Below are positions 18,097-25,425 of a stretch of DNA of 28,144 bases, piece after piece. Source of the DNA: DATKFM01 sp035544395 (GTDB lineage: Bacteria > Pseudomonadota > Alphaproteobacteria > Dongiales > Dongiaceae); NCBI GenBank assembly GCA_035544395.1, contig DATKFM010000189.1:1-28144 (forward strand). The letters run 5' to 3'. Numbering within the stretch: the first letter of the stretch is position 1; every line of letters begins with the position of its first letter. Below the pieces are notes generated by a model. The model saw only the letters and a program-made list of their open reading frames with translations. It was not told the DNA's origin and made no database searches. The position numbers and the translations under genes were made by a program.

Positions 18097-19080
18097 TCAG
18101 AACATCGACTCGATGACGCGGTCGGGCGGCTTGTGGCCGTCGGCAAAGGTCTTGATGTTGATGATCACCTTTTCGCCCATGTCGATGCGGCCTTCCATCG
18201 TCGCCGATCCCATGTGGGGCAGCAGCACGACATTGTTCAGCCGCAGCAGTTTCGGATTCACCGCCGGCTCATGCTCGAACACGTCGAGGCCGGCGCCGGC
18301 GATCTCCGCCCGCTCCAGCATCCGCGTCAGCGCATTCTCGTCGATCACTTCGCCGCGCGAGGTGTTGACGATGTAGGCGTGGGGCTGCATCAGCTTCAGG
18401 CGCCGCGCCGAAAGCAGATGATAGGTGGCCGGCGTGTGGGGACAGTTGACGGAGATGATATCCATGCGGGACAGCATCTGGTCCGGGCTCTCCCAATAGG
18501 TCGCCTCCAGCTCGCGCTCGAGATCGGGATGGACGCGGCGGCGGTTGTGGTAGTGCACCGACAGGCCGAAGCCGCGGGCGCGGCGCGCCACGGCGGTGCC
18601 GATACGGCCCATGCCGATGATGCCCAGCCGCTTGCCCCAGATGCGGTGTCCCAGCATCGAGGTGGGACCCCAGCCCGTCCATTGGCCTGAGCGGATCAGC
18701 TTCTCGCCCTCGGCCAGGCGCCGCGGCACAGCCAGGATCAGGGCCATGGTCATGTCGGCCGTATCCTCGGTGAGGACTCCCGGCGTGTTGGTGACCGTGA
18801 TGTTGCGCTGCCGCGCCGTCTTGAGATCGATATGGTCGACGCCGGTGCCGAAGGAGGCGATCAGCTTCAACTTAGGCCCGGCCTGGGACAGGATCGCGGC
18901 ATCGATATGATCGGTGACCGTGGGCACCAGCACGTCGGCGGCCTTGGCGGCCTCGATCAGCGCCGCCTGGGTCATCGGCCGGTCGTCCAGATTGAGCCGG
19001 GCCTCGAACAACTCCATCATCCGGGTTTCGATCGCGTCCGGCAGCTTCCGGGTCACGATCACGAGGGGTTTCTGCGCCAT
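18097..19080 (-). CDS. D-isomer-specific 2-hydroxyacid dehydrogenase (glyoxylate/hydroxypyruvate reductase type)
   Basis: 327 residues. It would reduce a 2-keto acid such as glyoxylate or hydroxypyruvate with NAD(P)H. The Rossmann motif is GMGRIG at 156-161. The catalytic triad is Arg242 (NTSRGE), Glu271 (HEP) and His289 (LPHMGSAT). The HNRRR stretch after the second strand suggests NADPH preference, which is an inference. The ATG at 19080 matches the family start; the open frame extends 64 codons upstream without similarity. It lies divergent from the SH3 gene across 191 bp. Confidence 0.92.
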   Translation of the reverse strand: MAQKPLVIVTRKLPDAIETRMMELFEARLNLDDRPMTQAALIEAAKAADVLVPTVTDHIDAAILSQAGPKLKLIASFGTGVDHIDLKTARQRNITVTNTPGVLTEDTADMTMALILAVPRRLAEGEKLIRSGQWTGWGPTSMLGHRIWGKRLGIIGMGRIGTAVARRARGFGLSVHYHNRRRVHPDLERELEATYWESPDQMLSRMDIISVNCPHTPATYHLLSARRLKLMQPHAYIVNTSRGEVIDENALTRMLERAEIAGAGLDVFEHEPAVNPKLLRLNNVVLLPHMGSATMEGRIDMGEKVIINIKTFADGHKPPDRVIESMF

Positions 19081-19271
19081 GGTTTGCACCGGCTGGAGTT
19101 GCGAAGGCGCCAATTCTGCGGCGCTTTGCGGGGGGGTTCGCGTGCCATAGCAACTGGGGCTGGCCTTGTCCAGCACCGCCCCGGCGTTGGCCTCTGCGGC
19201 CCCCTGACGCTTGACCGCGAATCGGCAAACCGCTAGGTCAGCGGCGTGACCGGCGACATCAGGCGATATCA

Positions 19272-19790
19272 ATGAAGGCGATGGCGATCCTGCGCCGCTG
19301 GCGGACTCTGGCCATCCTCTTTGCCTTGGCGGCGGCGCCGCTGCCCGCCGCGGGCCAGGCGACAGTGGGAACGGAAACCCAGTTGCCGCTGCCGCGCTTC
19401 GTCACCTTGCGCAGCAACGAGATCAACCTGCGCACCGGCCCCGGCTCGAACTATCCGATCGTCTGGATCTATCAGCGCCGCGGCATGCCGGTGGAGGTGG
19501 TGGCTGAGTTCGAATCCTGGCGCAAGATCCGCGACTGGCAGGGCACCGTCGGCTGGGTGCATCAGAGCATGCTGGATGGCCGGAGAGGCGCACTGGTGAT
19601 CGGCGGCGAACGCATCCTCAGGCATGAGCCGGCGATCAGCGCGGCCGGCGTGGCGCGGCTGCAGGCCGGCGTCATCGGCCGCATCAAGTCATGCGAAGCC
19701 GATTGGTGCCGGCTGGAAACCGACAGCTATGAAGGCTGGCTCAAGCGCGACGAGTTTTGGGGCGTCTATCCCGGCGAAGCCGTGGAATAG
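19272..19790 (+). CDS. Secreted SH3-domain protein
   Basis: 172 residues. The N-terminus is a Sec signal peptide (MAILRRWRTLAILFALAAA) with likely cleavage after AAG near residue 28. The mature part contains a bacterial SH3 domain, marked by LRSNEINLRTGPGSNYPIVW and GWVHQSMLDGRR. A second SH3-like half follows with CRLETDSYEGWLKRDEFWG. Such proteins sit in the periplasm and are thought to bind peptidoglycan peptides. An ATG at 19281 is an equally plausible start. It converges with DUF3501, with 16 bp between the stops. Confidence 0.87.
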   Translation: MKAMAILRRWRTLAILFALAAAPLPAAGQATVGTETQLPLPRFVTLRSNEINLRTGPGSNYPIVWIYQRRGMPVEVVAEFESWRKIRDWQGTVGWVHQSMLDGRRGALVIGGERILRHEPAISAAGVARLQAGVIGRIKSCEADWCRLETDSYEGWLKRDEFWGVYPGEAVE

Positions 19791-19806
19791 GCGGTGCACA
19801 GGCCGA

Positions 19807-20397
19807 TCAGTCGAAATCCTGCGCCAGAGACGCCCGTGTCGTTTCGGGTACGATGGCGATATGGCCATAGGCCGGATGGCTGATGCCCAGCGTCACCTCG
19901 ACGCCGGCCTGGCGGAATTTCGCGATCTGCCCGGCCGTGAACGGGAAATGGATGAACTGCACCGACGAGGCCTTGCCCGCGGCATTGGTGCGGTCCATGT
20001 CCGCCTCCGGCACGCCGCGCACCGTCTCGCCGTCGAAGCGAAAGGAAGCGGTCTCCTCGACGCCGCCCAGCTTCGCCAGGAAGTTGCGGCGCTGCCTCTC
20101 ATCGTCGATCTCGAACATGACGGTGGCGATCAGCTCATGGCCATTGGGGATGAGCGGGTTGTAAGCGCGCAGCTCGTCCTCGATCTGAGCCTCGCCGCCT
20201 TTCTCGATATAGAGCATCTCATGAATCTGATGCCACATGCTGTCATAGTTCTCGAAATGGAAAGTGGCATAGGGGCCGACATGAAGCCGGCGGTTGCGCT
20301 TGGCCGCCACCAGGGCCTGGCGCCGGTCTTTGCGCACCTTGGCGTATTCGGGAATCGGCATCAGATCGGCGCGGGTGATTTCGTGCTTCATGGCCAT
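19807..20397 (-). CDS. DUF3501 family protein
   Basis: 196 residues with no assigned biochemical role. The N-terminal part has EYAKVRKDRRQALVAAKRNR and GPYATFHFENYDSMWHQIHE, which mark the family. The C-terminus ends in HPAYGHIAIVPETTR. No signal peptide or membrane segment is seen. The start is uncertain: ATG at 20397 or 20391, or TTG at 20400, with GAGGA 10-13 bases upstream. It begins about 17 bp after the iron-sulfur gene stop and so is cotranscribed. This pairing next to a rubrerythrin recurs in proteobacteria, to my knowledge, which suggests a shared function. Confidence 0.85.
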   Translation of the reverse strand: MAMKHEITRADLMPIPEYAKVRKDRRQALVAAKRNRRLHVGPYATFHFENYDSMWHQIHEMLYIEKGGEAQIEDELRAYNPLIPNGHELIATVMFEIDDERQRRNFLAKLGGVEETASFRFDGETVRGVPEADMDRTNAAGKASSVQFIHFPFTAGQIAKFRQAGVEVTLGISHPAYGHIAIVPETTRASLAQDFD

Positions 20398-20414
20398 CAA
20401 CGCGTTCGCGTCCT

Positions 20415-21752
20415 CTAGAGTCCGTAGGCCCGCGCCAGGATTTCGATCGGATGCTGGCTGGCCGCCGGCGACGGTTTCTCCGACGGCACCTTTTCCATCC
20501 CCTGCTGGATATGCAGGCCGGCCAGCGGGCATTCCGAGGCGAGATACTTCTTGCCGGAGTCCCGGGCCGAGCGCGCCACCGGCTTGCCGACCTTCAGCGC
20601 CGTTTCGAAATTGCCTTTGAGCACGCCCCAGGAGCCGCCATGGCCGGAGCAGCGCTCGATCACCTGGAGATCGGCGCCGGGGATCAGGCGCAGCATTTCC
20701 GCGCCTTTCTGGCCCATATTCTGCGCCCGGGCATGACAGGCGATATGCAACGCGACGCCGCCATCGAGTTGCTTCAGGCCGGGCGCCATGCCCTCGCGCT
20801 TGCTGATATCCACGACATATTCGGTGATGTCGAAAGTCGAGTCAGAGAGCCGCTTCACCGCCGGATCCTTCGTCTCGATCAGCGGCCATTCGAATTTCAG
20901 CATGAGGGCGCAGGACGGCACCAGGGCAACCACGTCATAACCCTTGTCGATCCAGGGCGTGAGTTCAGCGCTGACGCGGCGGGCATTCTCGGCAACGCGG
21001 GCAAGGTCGCCATGCTCCAACTGCGGCATGCCGCAGCAGCCGGGATAGACAACCTCGGTCTCTACGCCATTCTTCGCCAGCACCGCCCGCGCGGCAAGGC
21101 CGATCGAGGGCAAGTTGTAGTTGCCGTAGCAGGTGGCGTAGATCACCGCCTTGCGGCCATAGGCCGGCGCCTGCTTGTTGACCTCCGGCGCGTCCGCGCG
21201 CGCCTGCCGCATCAGAGTCTTGCGGTTGAAGGTCGGGAGTGCCGCGTTGCGGTCCACATGGGCGATCCTTTCCATCGCCGGGCGGGTCAGCTTGTTATCG
21301 GTCGCCGTCGCCCAATTCGCCAGCGGCGCCAGCGCCGAGCCGAGCTTGCCATTGCGGTCGGTTTCCGTGAGCTGCTTCTCCATGACAGCGAGCTTGCCCT
21401 GGCGCAGCTCGGCCGCACGGTAGCGCAGCATCAGATGGGGGAAATCCAAATTGAATTCGTGGGGCGGCACGTATGGACATTTGGTCATGAAGCACATGTC
21501 GCAGAGCGTGCAGGCGTCGACGACCGGCTTGAAGTCCTTGCTGTCGACCTTGTCGAGCTCACCGCTTTCCGAATGATCGATCAGATCGAACAGCTTGGGA
21601 AAGCTGTCGCAGAGATTGAAGCAGCGTCGGCAGCCATGGCATATGTCGAAGACGCGGCGCATCTCCGCATCGAGCTTCTCGGCGTCGCAGAAATCGGGGT
21701 CTTCCCAGTCGATGGGATGACGGGTCGGGGCGTCGAGACTTCCTTCGCGCAT
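20415..21752 (-). CDS. Two-[4Fe-4S] ferredoxin/CCG-domain iron-sulfur protein (GlpC/HdrD-like)
   Basis: 445 residues. The N-terminus carries two ferredoxin-type cluster motifs, C38-C41-C44-C48 (CHGCRRCFNLC) and C81-C84-C87-C92 (CTLCDMCFMTKC). The C-terminal half has CCG-type Cys-rich segments: YPGCCGMPQLEHG, then CHARAQNMG and ERCSGHGGSWG, where a second Cys of a usual CCG is Ser. Family members (GlpC, GlcF, HdrB/D) pass electrons between a flavoprotein or quinone and a partner. No membrane segment is seen. It lies downstream of rubrerythrin, separated by 150 bp with a hairpin, and just ahead of DUF3501. Electron donor to rubrerythrin is a reasonable inference. Confidence 0.88.
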   Translation of the reverse strand: MREGSLDAPTRHPIDWEDPDFCDAEKLDAEMRRVFDICHGCRRCFNLCDSFPKLFDLIDHSESGELDKVDSKDFKPVVDACTLCDMCFMTKCPYVPPHEFNLDFPHLMLRYRAAELRQGKLAVMEKQLTETDRNGKLGSALAPLANWATATDNKLTRPAMERIAHVDRNAALPTFNRKTLMRQARADAPEVNKQAPAYGRKAVIYATCYGNYNLPSIGLAARAVLAKNGVETEVVYPGCCGMPQLEHGDLARVAENARRVSAELTPWIDKGYDVVALVPSCALMLKFEWPLIETKDPAVKRLSDSTFDITEYVVDISKREGMAPGLKQLDGGVALHIACHARAQNMGQKGAEMLRLIPGADLQVIERCSGHGGSWGVLKGNFETALKVGKPVARSARDSGKKYLASECPLAGLHIQQGMEKVPSEKPSPAASQHPIEILARAYGL

Positions 21753-21837
21753 CTTCTTACGGCCTGTGCCCGCCGCGCCTATGGCCGGAATTCACAGCTT
21801 AGACGCATGTTGGGCGTGGGTACCTGTGATGGAAACC

Positions 21838-21865
21838 GGGGCGGCCCAGCGGTGCGGGCCGCCCC
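21838..21865 (-). terminator. GC-rich hairpin between rubrerythrin and the iron-sulfur gene
   Basis: A perfect 10-bp stem, GGGGCGGCCC (21838-21847) with GGGCCGCCCC (21856-21865), around an 8-nt loop. It starts 37 bp past the rubrerythrin stop and is followed on the - strand by GGTTTCC, so the U-tract is weak. It could be a partial terminator or a 3'-end stabiliser that makes rubrerythrin mRNA more abundant than the downstream genes. Confidence 0.55.
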
Positions 21866-21902
21866 GATGGAAGCGATGACGGCGGAATAGATTCCGCGTC
21901 GG

Positions 21903-22322
21903 TCAGTTCAGCGTCTGCAGCGCCTTCTGGAAACGCCCGGCGTGGGACTTCTCCGCCTTCGCCAAGGTCTCGAACCAGTCGGCGATTTCATCGAAGCCTT
22001 CATCGCGCGCAGTGCGCGCCATGCCCGGATACATGTCGGTGTATTCGTGCGTCTCGCCCGCGATGGCCGCTTTCAGATTCAAATCCGTGGCGCCGATCGG
22101 CTCGCCGGTCGCGGGATCGCCCACCGATTCCATGAACTCGAGATGACCATGCGCATGCCCGGTCTCGCCTTCCGCGGTGGAGCGGAACACGGCGGCCACA
22201 TCGTTGTAGCCTTCGACGTCGGCCTTCTGGGCGAAATACAAATAACGGCGGTTCGCTTGGCTTTCGCCGGCGAACGCAGCCTTCAAATTATCAAGGGTCT
22301 TGGTGCTCTTGAGCGATTTCAT
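21903..22322 (-). CDS. Rubrerythrin (diiron domain only)
   Basis: 139 residues forming the four-helix diiron domain. Probable ligands are Glu20 (AGES), Glu53 and His56 (GETGHAHGH), Glu90/Glu93 (AGETHEY), and Glu124 and His127 (EKSH). The C-terminal rubredoxin domain of classical rubrerythrin is absent, so an outside electron donor is needed for peroxide reduction. AGGGAG lies seven bases before the ATG. A perfect inverted repeat and a TTGACA box lie upstream (22432-22461). Irr is encoded just upstream on the same strand. Peroxide scavenging is known for the family and inferred here. Confidence 0.93.
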   Translation of the reverse strand: MKSLKSTKTLDNLKAAFAGESQANRRYLYFAQKADVEGYNDVAAVFRSTAEGETGHAHGHLEFMESVGDPATGEPIGATDLNLKAAIAGETHEYTDMYPGMARTARDEGFDEIADWFETLAKAEKSHAGRFQKALQTLN

Positions 22323-22431
22323 CTTTGTCTCCCTCGCAACATTTTGATGACGGGGCGAATGCGTCCGCTTGCCCGCGGACGTGGCTTTATGAACTCACTG
22401 CCGACGCTAATCTGCGATTCCGCCAACGGCT

Positions 22432-22461
22432 TGTCAATAGATTAGAGCAAGTCTAATCTAT
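22432..22461 (-). promoter_or_regulatory. Operator-like inverted repeat abutting a -35 box for rubrerythrin
   Basis: A perfect 10-bp inverted repeat, ATAGATTAGA (22437-22446) and TCTAATCTAT (22452-22461), with spacer GCAAG. On the - strand a consensus -35 TTGACA lies at 22437-22432, overlapping the repeat by one base; the -10 region (near 22409-22414) is weak. The central TTAGA-N5-TCTAA resembles the Irr ICE-box form TTAGAA-N3-TTCTAA with two changes. A further CTAATCT half-site sits at 22407-22413 over the -10 region. The position suits repression by Irr or another Fur-family protein. Confidence 0.7.
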
Positions 22462-22490
22462 GACGCACTGTTTTGTAATTGAAGCCAGAA

Positions 22491-22901
22491 CTAGCGCTTT
22501 AAACGTACGATCACGTCAACGCGGCTGATCTTCGCGCCTGAAGGCGGCGGCGGCAGCCGGGTCAGCTCCACCTGCTCGCCCGGGATATCCGCGAGCTCGC
22601 CCGTATCTTCGTCGAAGAAATGATGATGGTCGCCGATGTTGGTGTCGAAATAGGAACGGCCGGGCTCCACCACAACTTCCCGCAGCATGCCCAGCGTCGT
22701 GAACTGGTGCAGCGTATTGTAGACCGTGGCCAGCGACAGCCGCACGTTCGATGATGCCGCTTCCTGATGCAGCTGCTCCGCCGTCACATGGCGGTCGCCC
22801 CGGTCGTAAAGCAGGCGCGCCAACGCCAGCCGCTGCCGTGTCGGGCGCAGGCCCGCGGACTTCAAGCGGTCAATGGCGGGAGCAAAGGGGCGCAGGTTCA
22901 T
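22491..22901 (-). CDS. irr: Fur-family iron response regulator Irr
   Basis: 136 residues. The N-terminal winged helix contains PTRQRLALARLL and the recognition region LSLATVYNTLHQFTTLGMLREV, which is typical of Irr. The triple histidine H92-H94 in GDHHHFF matches the heme/metal-binding HHH motif of rhizobial Irr. The N-terminal heme regulatory motif (CP) of Bradyrhizobium Irr is absent. Irr represses or activates iron and heme genes according to heme status, mainly under low iron. AAGGA lies six bases before the ATG. It is followed on the same strand by rubrerythrin, with the operator-like palindrome between them. A PerR-like assignment is less likely given HHH. Confidence 0.88.
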   Translation of the reverse strand: MNLRPFAPAIDRLKSAGLRPTRQRLALARLLYDRGDRHVTAEQLHQEAASSNVRLSLATVYNTLHQFTTLGMLREVVVEPGRSYFDTNIGDHHHFFDEDTGELADIPGEQVELTRLPPPPSGAKISRVDVIVRLKR

Positions 22902-22968
22902 GATGCATCCTTGCGACGATCGGCACCAAGCGCAGAGTAATCCAAGACAAATCAGAAATAAAGGTGAA

Positions 22969-22990
22969 AATTCAGCTTGTTAACTGAATT
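22969..22990. promoter_or_regulatory. Inverted repeat upstream of irr
   Basis: AATTCAG (22969-22975) and CTGAATT (22984-22990), separated by 8 bp, 68 bp upstream of the irr start. On the - strand a TTAACA box (22983-22978) with TATTTC 17 bp on could be the promoter, so the repeat would overlap it. It does not match the repeat in front of rubrerythrin. Confidence 0.35.
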
Positions 22991-23152
22991 GTTGGAGAAA
23001 TTGTAAGGGTCCGGCGCGGTCCGGGCGTTACGCCAGCGAAAGTAGCTCCTATCTGGGGGAACGCACCGGTTCGGCCTGTTCCAGAACCGACCTCGGATAC
23101 CCGGAGAGCGCCAGGAGCAGAACTCGTTGCGGTTTTACCGCGCGCTTGCTGT

Positions 23153-24553
23153 TCAATCGCCGGTCGCGATGCGATCGACGAGCTGCCTCACCGTGGGGAT
23201 GAAGCCGTTGCTGTAGAAGGGATCGTCCTTGAAACGATAGGCATTATGTCCGGCGAACATCAGCTGGTCCTCCGTTTGCGTGGAGTGGCTGATTTCCTGC
23301 AGCGTCTTCTGGATGCAATAGGAACGGGGATCCGCCTTCTTGCCGGTGCTGCCTTCCTCGTTCTGCGCCCAGTTGGAAAACAGGCAGGCGCTGAGGCAGC
23401 CCATGCAGTTCACCTGGTCATTCAGGATTTCCCGCGACTTTGGCAGGTTCACGAAGATGAGTGTCGATTCCGGCGTGCGCATCGCCTCGGTGAAGCCCTT
23501 GGCGACCCATTCCTCCGCCCGCAGCCGGTCCGCCGCGGTGAGATAGACCAGGCGGCCGCGCGCGCCCACGGGGAACGGCCAGACATGTTCGCCCACAGGC
23601 GCCTGGCTGTAGGCGACCTGCCGCTCGCTGCGCTCCCGCAATTCCTGGATGAAGGGATTATTGACCGCCGATGAGTAGAAGCCCGTCGGACTGTAGCGGT
23701 TCAGGAAGACGTCGCCTTCTTTCAAGGTCAACAGCCGTTGCTTCCAGGAATCGGAGATCGGGCTTTCCTGGGTCAGCAGCGGCCGGGTGCCGAACTGGAA
23801 CGCCACCGGACCGAGCTCCGGATTGTCGATCCAATCCGCCCATTCCCGGAGGAACCAGACGCCGCCGGCCATGAAGATCGGCGTCGCGCCCAGGCCGCAT
23901 TCGTCGCGCATGGTGCGGCGGAGTTCGGCGACGCGGGGCAAGGGCGATTCCGGTTTGGTGGGATCTTCGCTGTTGGAAAGGCCGTTATGGCCGCCGGCCA
24001 GCCAGGGATCCTCGTACACCACGCCGCCCAGGAGATCGCGGAACTTGTGGTAGGCGCGCTTCCACAGCGCGCGAAAAGCGCGGGCGGAAGAGACGATCGG
24101 ATAATAGTAGATGCCATACTGGTTGCAGATCTCGGCGATGCGGTAGGGCATGCCGGCGCCGCAGGTGACGCCGTGGATCAGGCCCTTGGCACCCTCCAGC
24201 ACGCCATGGAGAACGCGCTCCGACGCCGCCATCTCCCAGAGCACGTTCATGTGGATGCGGCCGCGGCCGCCGGACATCTCATGGGCGATGCGCGCCTGCT
24301 GGATGCCGCCGCGGATGGCGTAGGCCACCAGTTCCTCATGGCGCTCCCGGCGGGTGCGGCCATGGTAATCCTGGGGGATCAGATTGCCGCTCTCGTCATA
24401 AGAATCCGCGTTCACCCCGGAGAAGGTGCCGACGCCGCCGGAGTCCGCCCAGGCGCCCGAGCTCTCGCCATTGGAGACGGAGATGCCCTTGCCGCCTTCG
24501 ACCAGCGGCAGGACTTCCTGTCCGGAAATGATGACGGGGTTAAGAGCTTTCAT
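23153..24553 (-). CDS. Nitronate monooxygenase-like FMN flavoprotein with Cys-rich tail
   Basis: 466 residues, of the 2-nitropropane dioxygenase/nitronate monooxygenase TIM-barrel family. Marks are GGKGISVSNGESSG near the N-terminus, AGGHNG at 187-192 with the candidate catalytic His189, the phosphate-binding AGGVW near 229, and FGTRPL. It is about 100 residues longer than class I enzymes. The added C-terminal part contains C383, C386 and C390 (CMGCLSAC) and C413, which look like ligands for an iron-sulfur cluster or zinc. It oxidises an unknown substrate with FMN. It has its own upstream region with a TATATA palindrome. Family assignment is firm; substrate is not. Confidence 0.83.
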   Translation of the reverse strand: MKALNPVIISGQEVLPLVEGGKGISVSNGESSGAWADSGGVGTFSGVNADSYDESGNLIPQDYHGRTRRERHEELVAYAIRGGIQQARIAHEMSGGRGRIHMNVLWEMAASERVLHGVLEGAKGLIHGVTCGAGMPYRIAEICNQYGIYYYPIVSSARAFRALWKRAYHKFRDLLGGVVYEDPWLAGGHNGLSNSEDPTKPESPLPRVAELRRTMRDECGLGATPIFMAGGVWFLREWADWIDNPELGPVAFQFGTRPLLTQESPISDSWKQRLLTLKEGDVFLNRYSPTGFYSSAVNNPFIQELRERSERQVAYSQAPVGEHVWPFPVGARGRLVYLTAADRLRAEEWVAKGFTEAMRTPESTLIFVNLPKSREILNDQVNCMGCLSACLFSNWAQNEEGSTGKKADPRSYCIQKTLQEISHSTQTEDQLMFAGHNAYRFKDDPFYSNGFIPTVRQLVDRIATGD

Positions 24554-24593
24554 GCGCGCCTGTTTGATTCCCTTAAGCCGATGATCCGGGATA

Positions 24594-24616
24594 CCGGCCT
24601 ATATAGGCAAGGCCGG
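24594..24616. promoter_or_regulatory. Palindrome in the upstream region of the flavoprotein gene
   Basis: GCCTATATAGGC (24597-24608) is a perfect 12-bp palindrome, nested in CCGGCC (24594-24599) and GGCCGG (24611-24616). It lies about 45 bp before the flavoprotein ATG. The TATATA core may be a -10 box or a repressor site. No matching -35 box was seen. Confidence 0.4.
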
Positions 24617-24669
24617 ATCGCGGCGCCACCGCCCATGCCTACCCTATTAAGCGCAAACATTCACGTGAC

Positions 24670-25422
24670 TTAGATCGCTGCCAGGATGCGATCAGGCACG
24701 TCGGAAATGATGCACTGCACACCAAATGACATCAACTCCCGGGCCCGCGCCGGCTCGTTGACGGTATAGATCACCAGGCCATAGCCCAGGGCGCGGATCT
24801 CCGCGGCCCAGGCCGCCGTCATGTTGTGCCCGCTGCAATGCACGGTCGTGCAGTCGAGGTCGCGGGCATCGCGCTTCCAGGTCGGCAGCCCGTCCTCGTA
24901 AAGCAGCAGGCCGCGGGGCAGGGCGGGCGCCCGGGCTTTCACGACAGCGAGGCTGGACGACTTGAAGCTGGAGATCAGCGGTGGCGGCCGCCGCGCAGGC
25001 CATTGTTCTTCGATCAGCGCTACGGCCCGTTCCGCCGTCTCCACCTCGCGGCCGGGGCAGGGCTTGATCTCGATATTGGCGCCAAGCCCCAGATCCCGCA
25101 CCAGCTCGAGCGCCTCGCGGAAGCTGGGCACATGGGCGCCCGCGAAGCGGGGCGCGAACCACGATCCTGCATCCAGCCGGCGAATTCGGTCGAAAGCGGC
25201 CGACGCCACCGGGCCCTGGCTGTTCGTCGTGCGGTCCAGCTTGTCATCATGGAAGATGATGGGCACGCCGTCGGCGGTCAGCTTGACGTCGAACTCGATC
25301 CAGCCGATGCCGCGCCGCGCCGCCTCGCGGAAACTCTCGAGCGTATTCTCCGGCGCATAGGCCGCGGCGCCGCGGTGGCCCGCCACTTTCGGCAGGGCCA
25401 CCGGTATTGCCTGCGTCCGCAC
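24670..25422 (-). CDS. ugpQ: Glycerophosphodiester phosphodiesterase
   Basis: 250 residues, a GDPD-family TIM barrel. It hydrolyses glycerophosphodiesters to glycerol-3-phosphate and an alcohol. The metal/catalytic set is visible: His16-Arg17 (GHRG), Glu25 and Asn26 (PENT), Glu43 and Asp45 (IEFDVKLTADG), and His58 (FHDD). No signal peptide is seen, which fits a cytoplasmic UgpQ-like enzyme. The start is a GTG three bases after the pnp stop, so it is probably translated from the pnp transcript. There is no good Shine-Dalgarno of its own. Confidence 0.9.
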   Translation of the reverse strand: MRTQAIPVALPKVAGHRGAAAYAPENTLESFREAARRGIGWIEFDVKLTADGVPIIFHDDKLDRTTNSQGPVASAAFDRIRRLDAGSWFAPRFAGAHVPSFREALELVRDLGLGANIEIKPCPGREVETAERAVALIEEQWPARRPPPLISSFKSSSLAVVKARAPALPRGLLLYEDGLPTWKRDARDLDCTTVHCSGHNMTAAWAAEIRALGYGLVIYTVNEPARARELMSFGVQCIISDVPDRILAAI

Positions 25423-25425
25423 GGA

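Noticed and set aside
22991..23152. Possible structured RNA or tRNA fragment between irr and the flavoprotein gene, with a GGTCCGG direct repeat and a CGGTTC/GAACCG stem.
   Set aside because: Stems are short and no cloverleaf, CCA end or known RNA core could be built.
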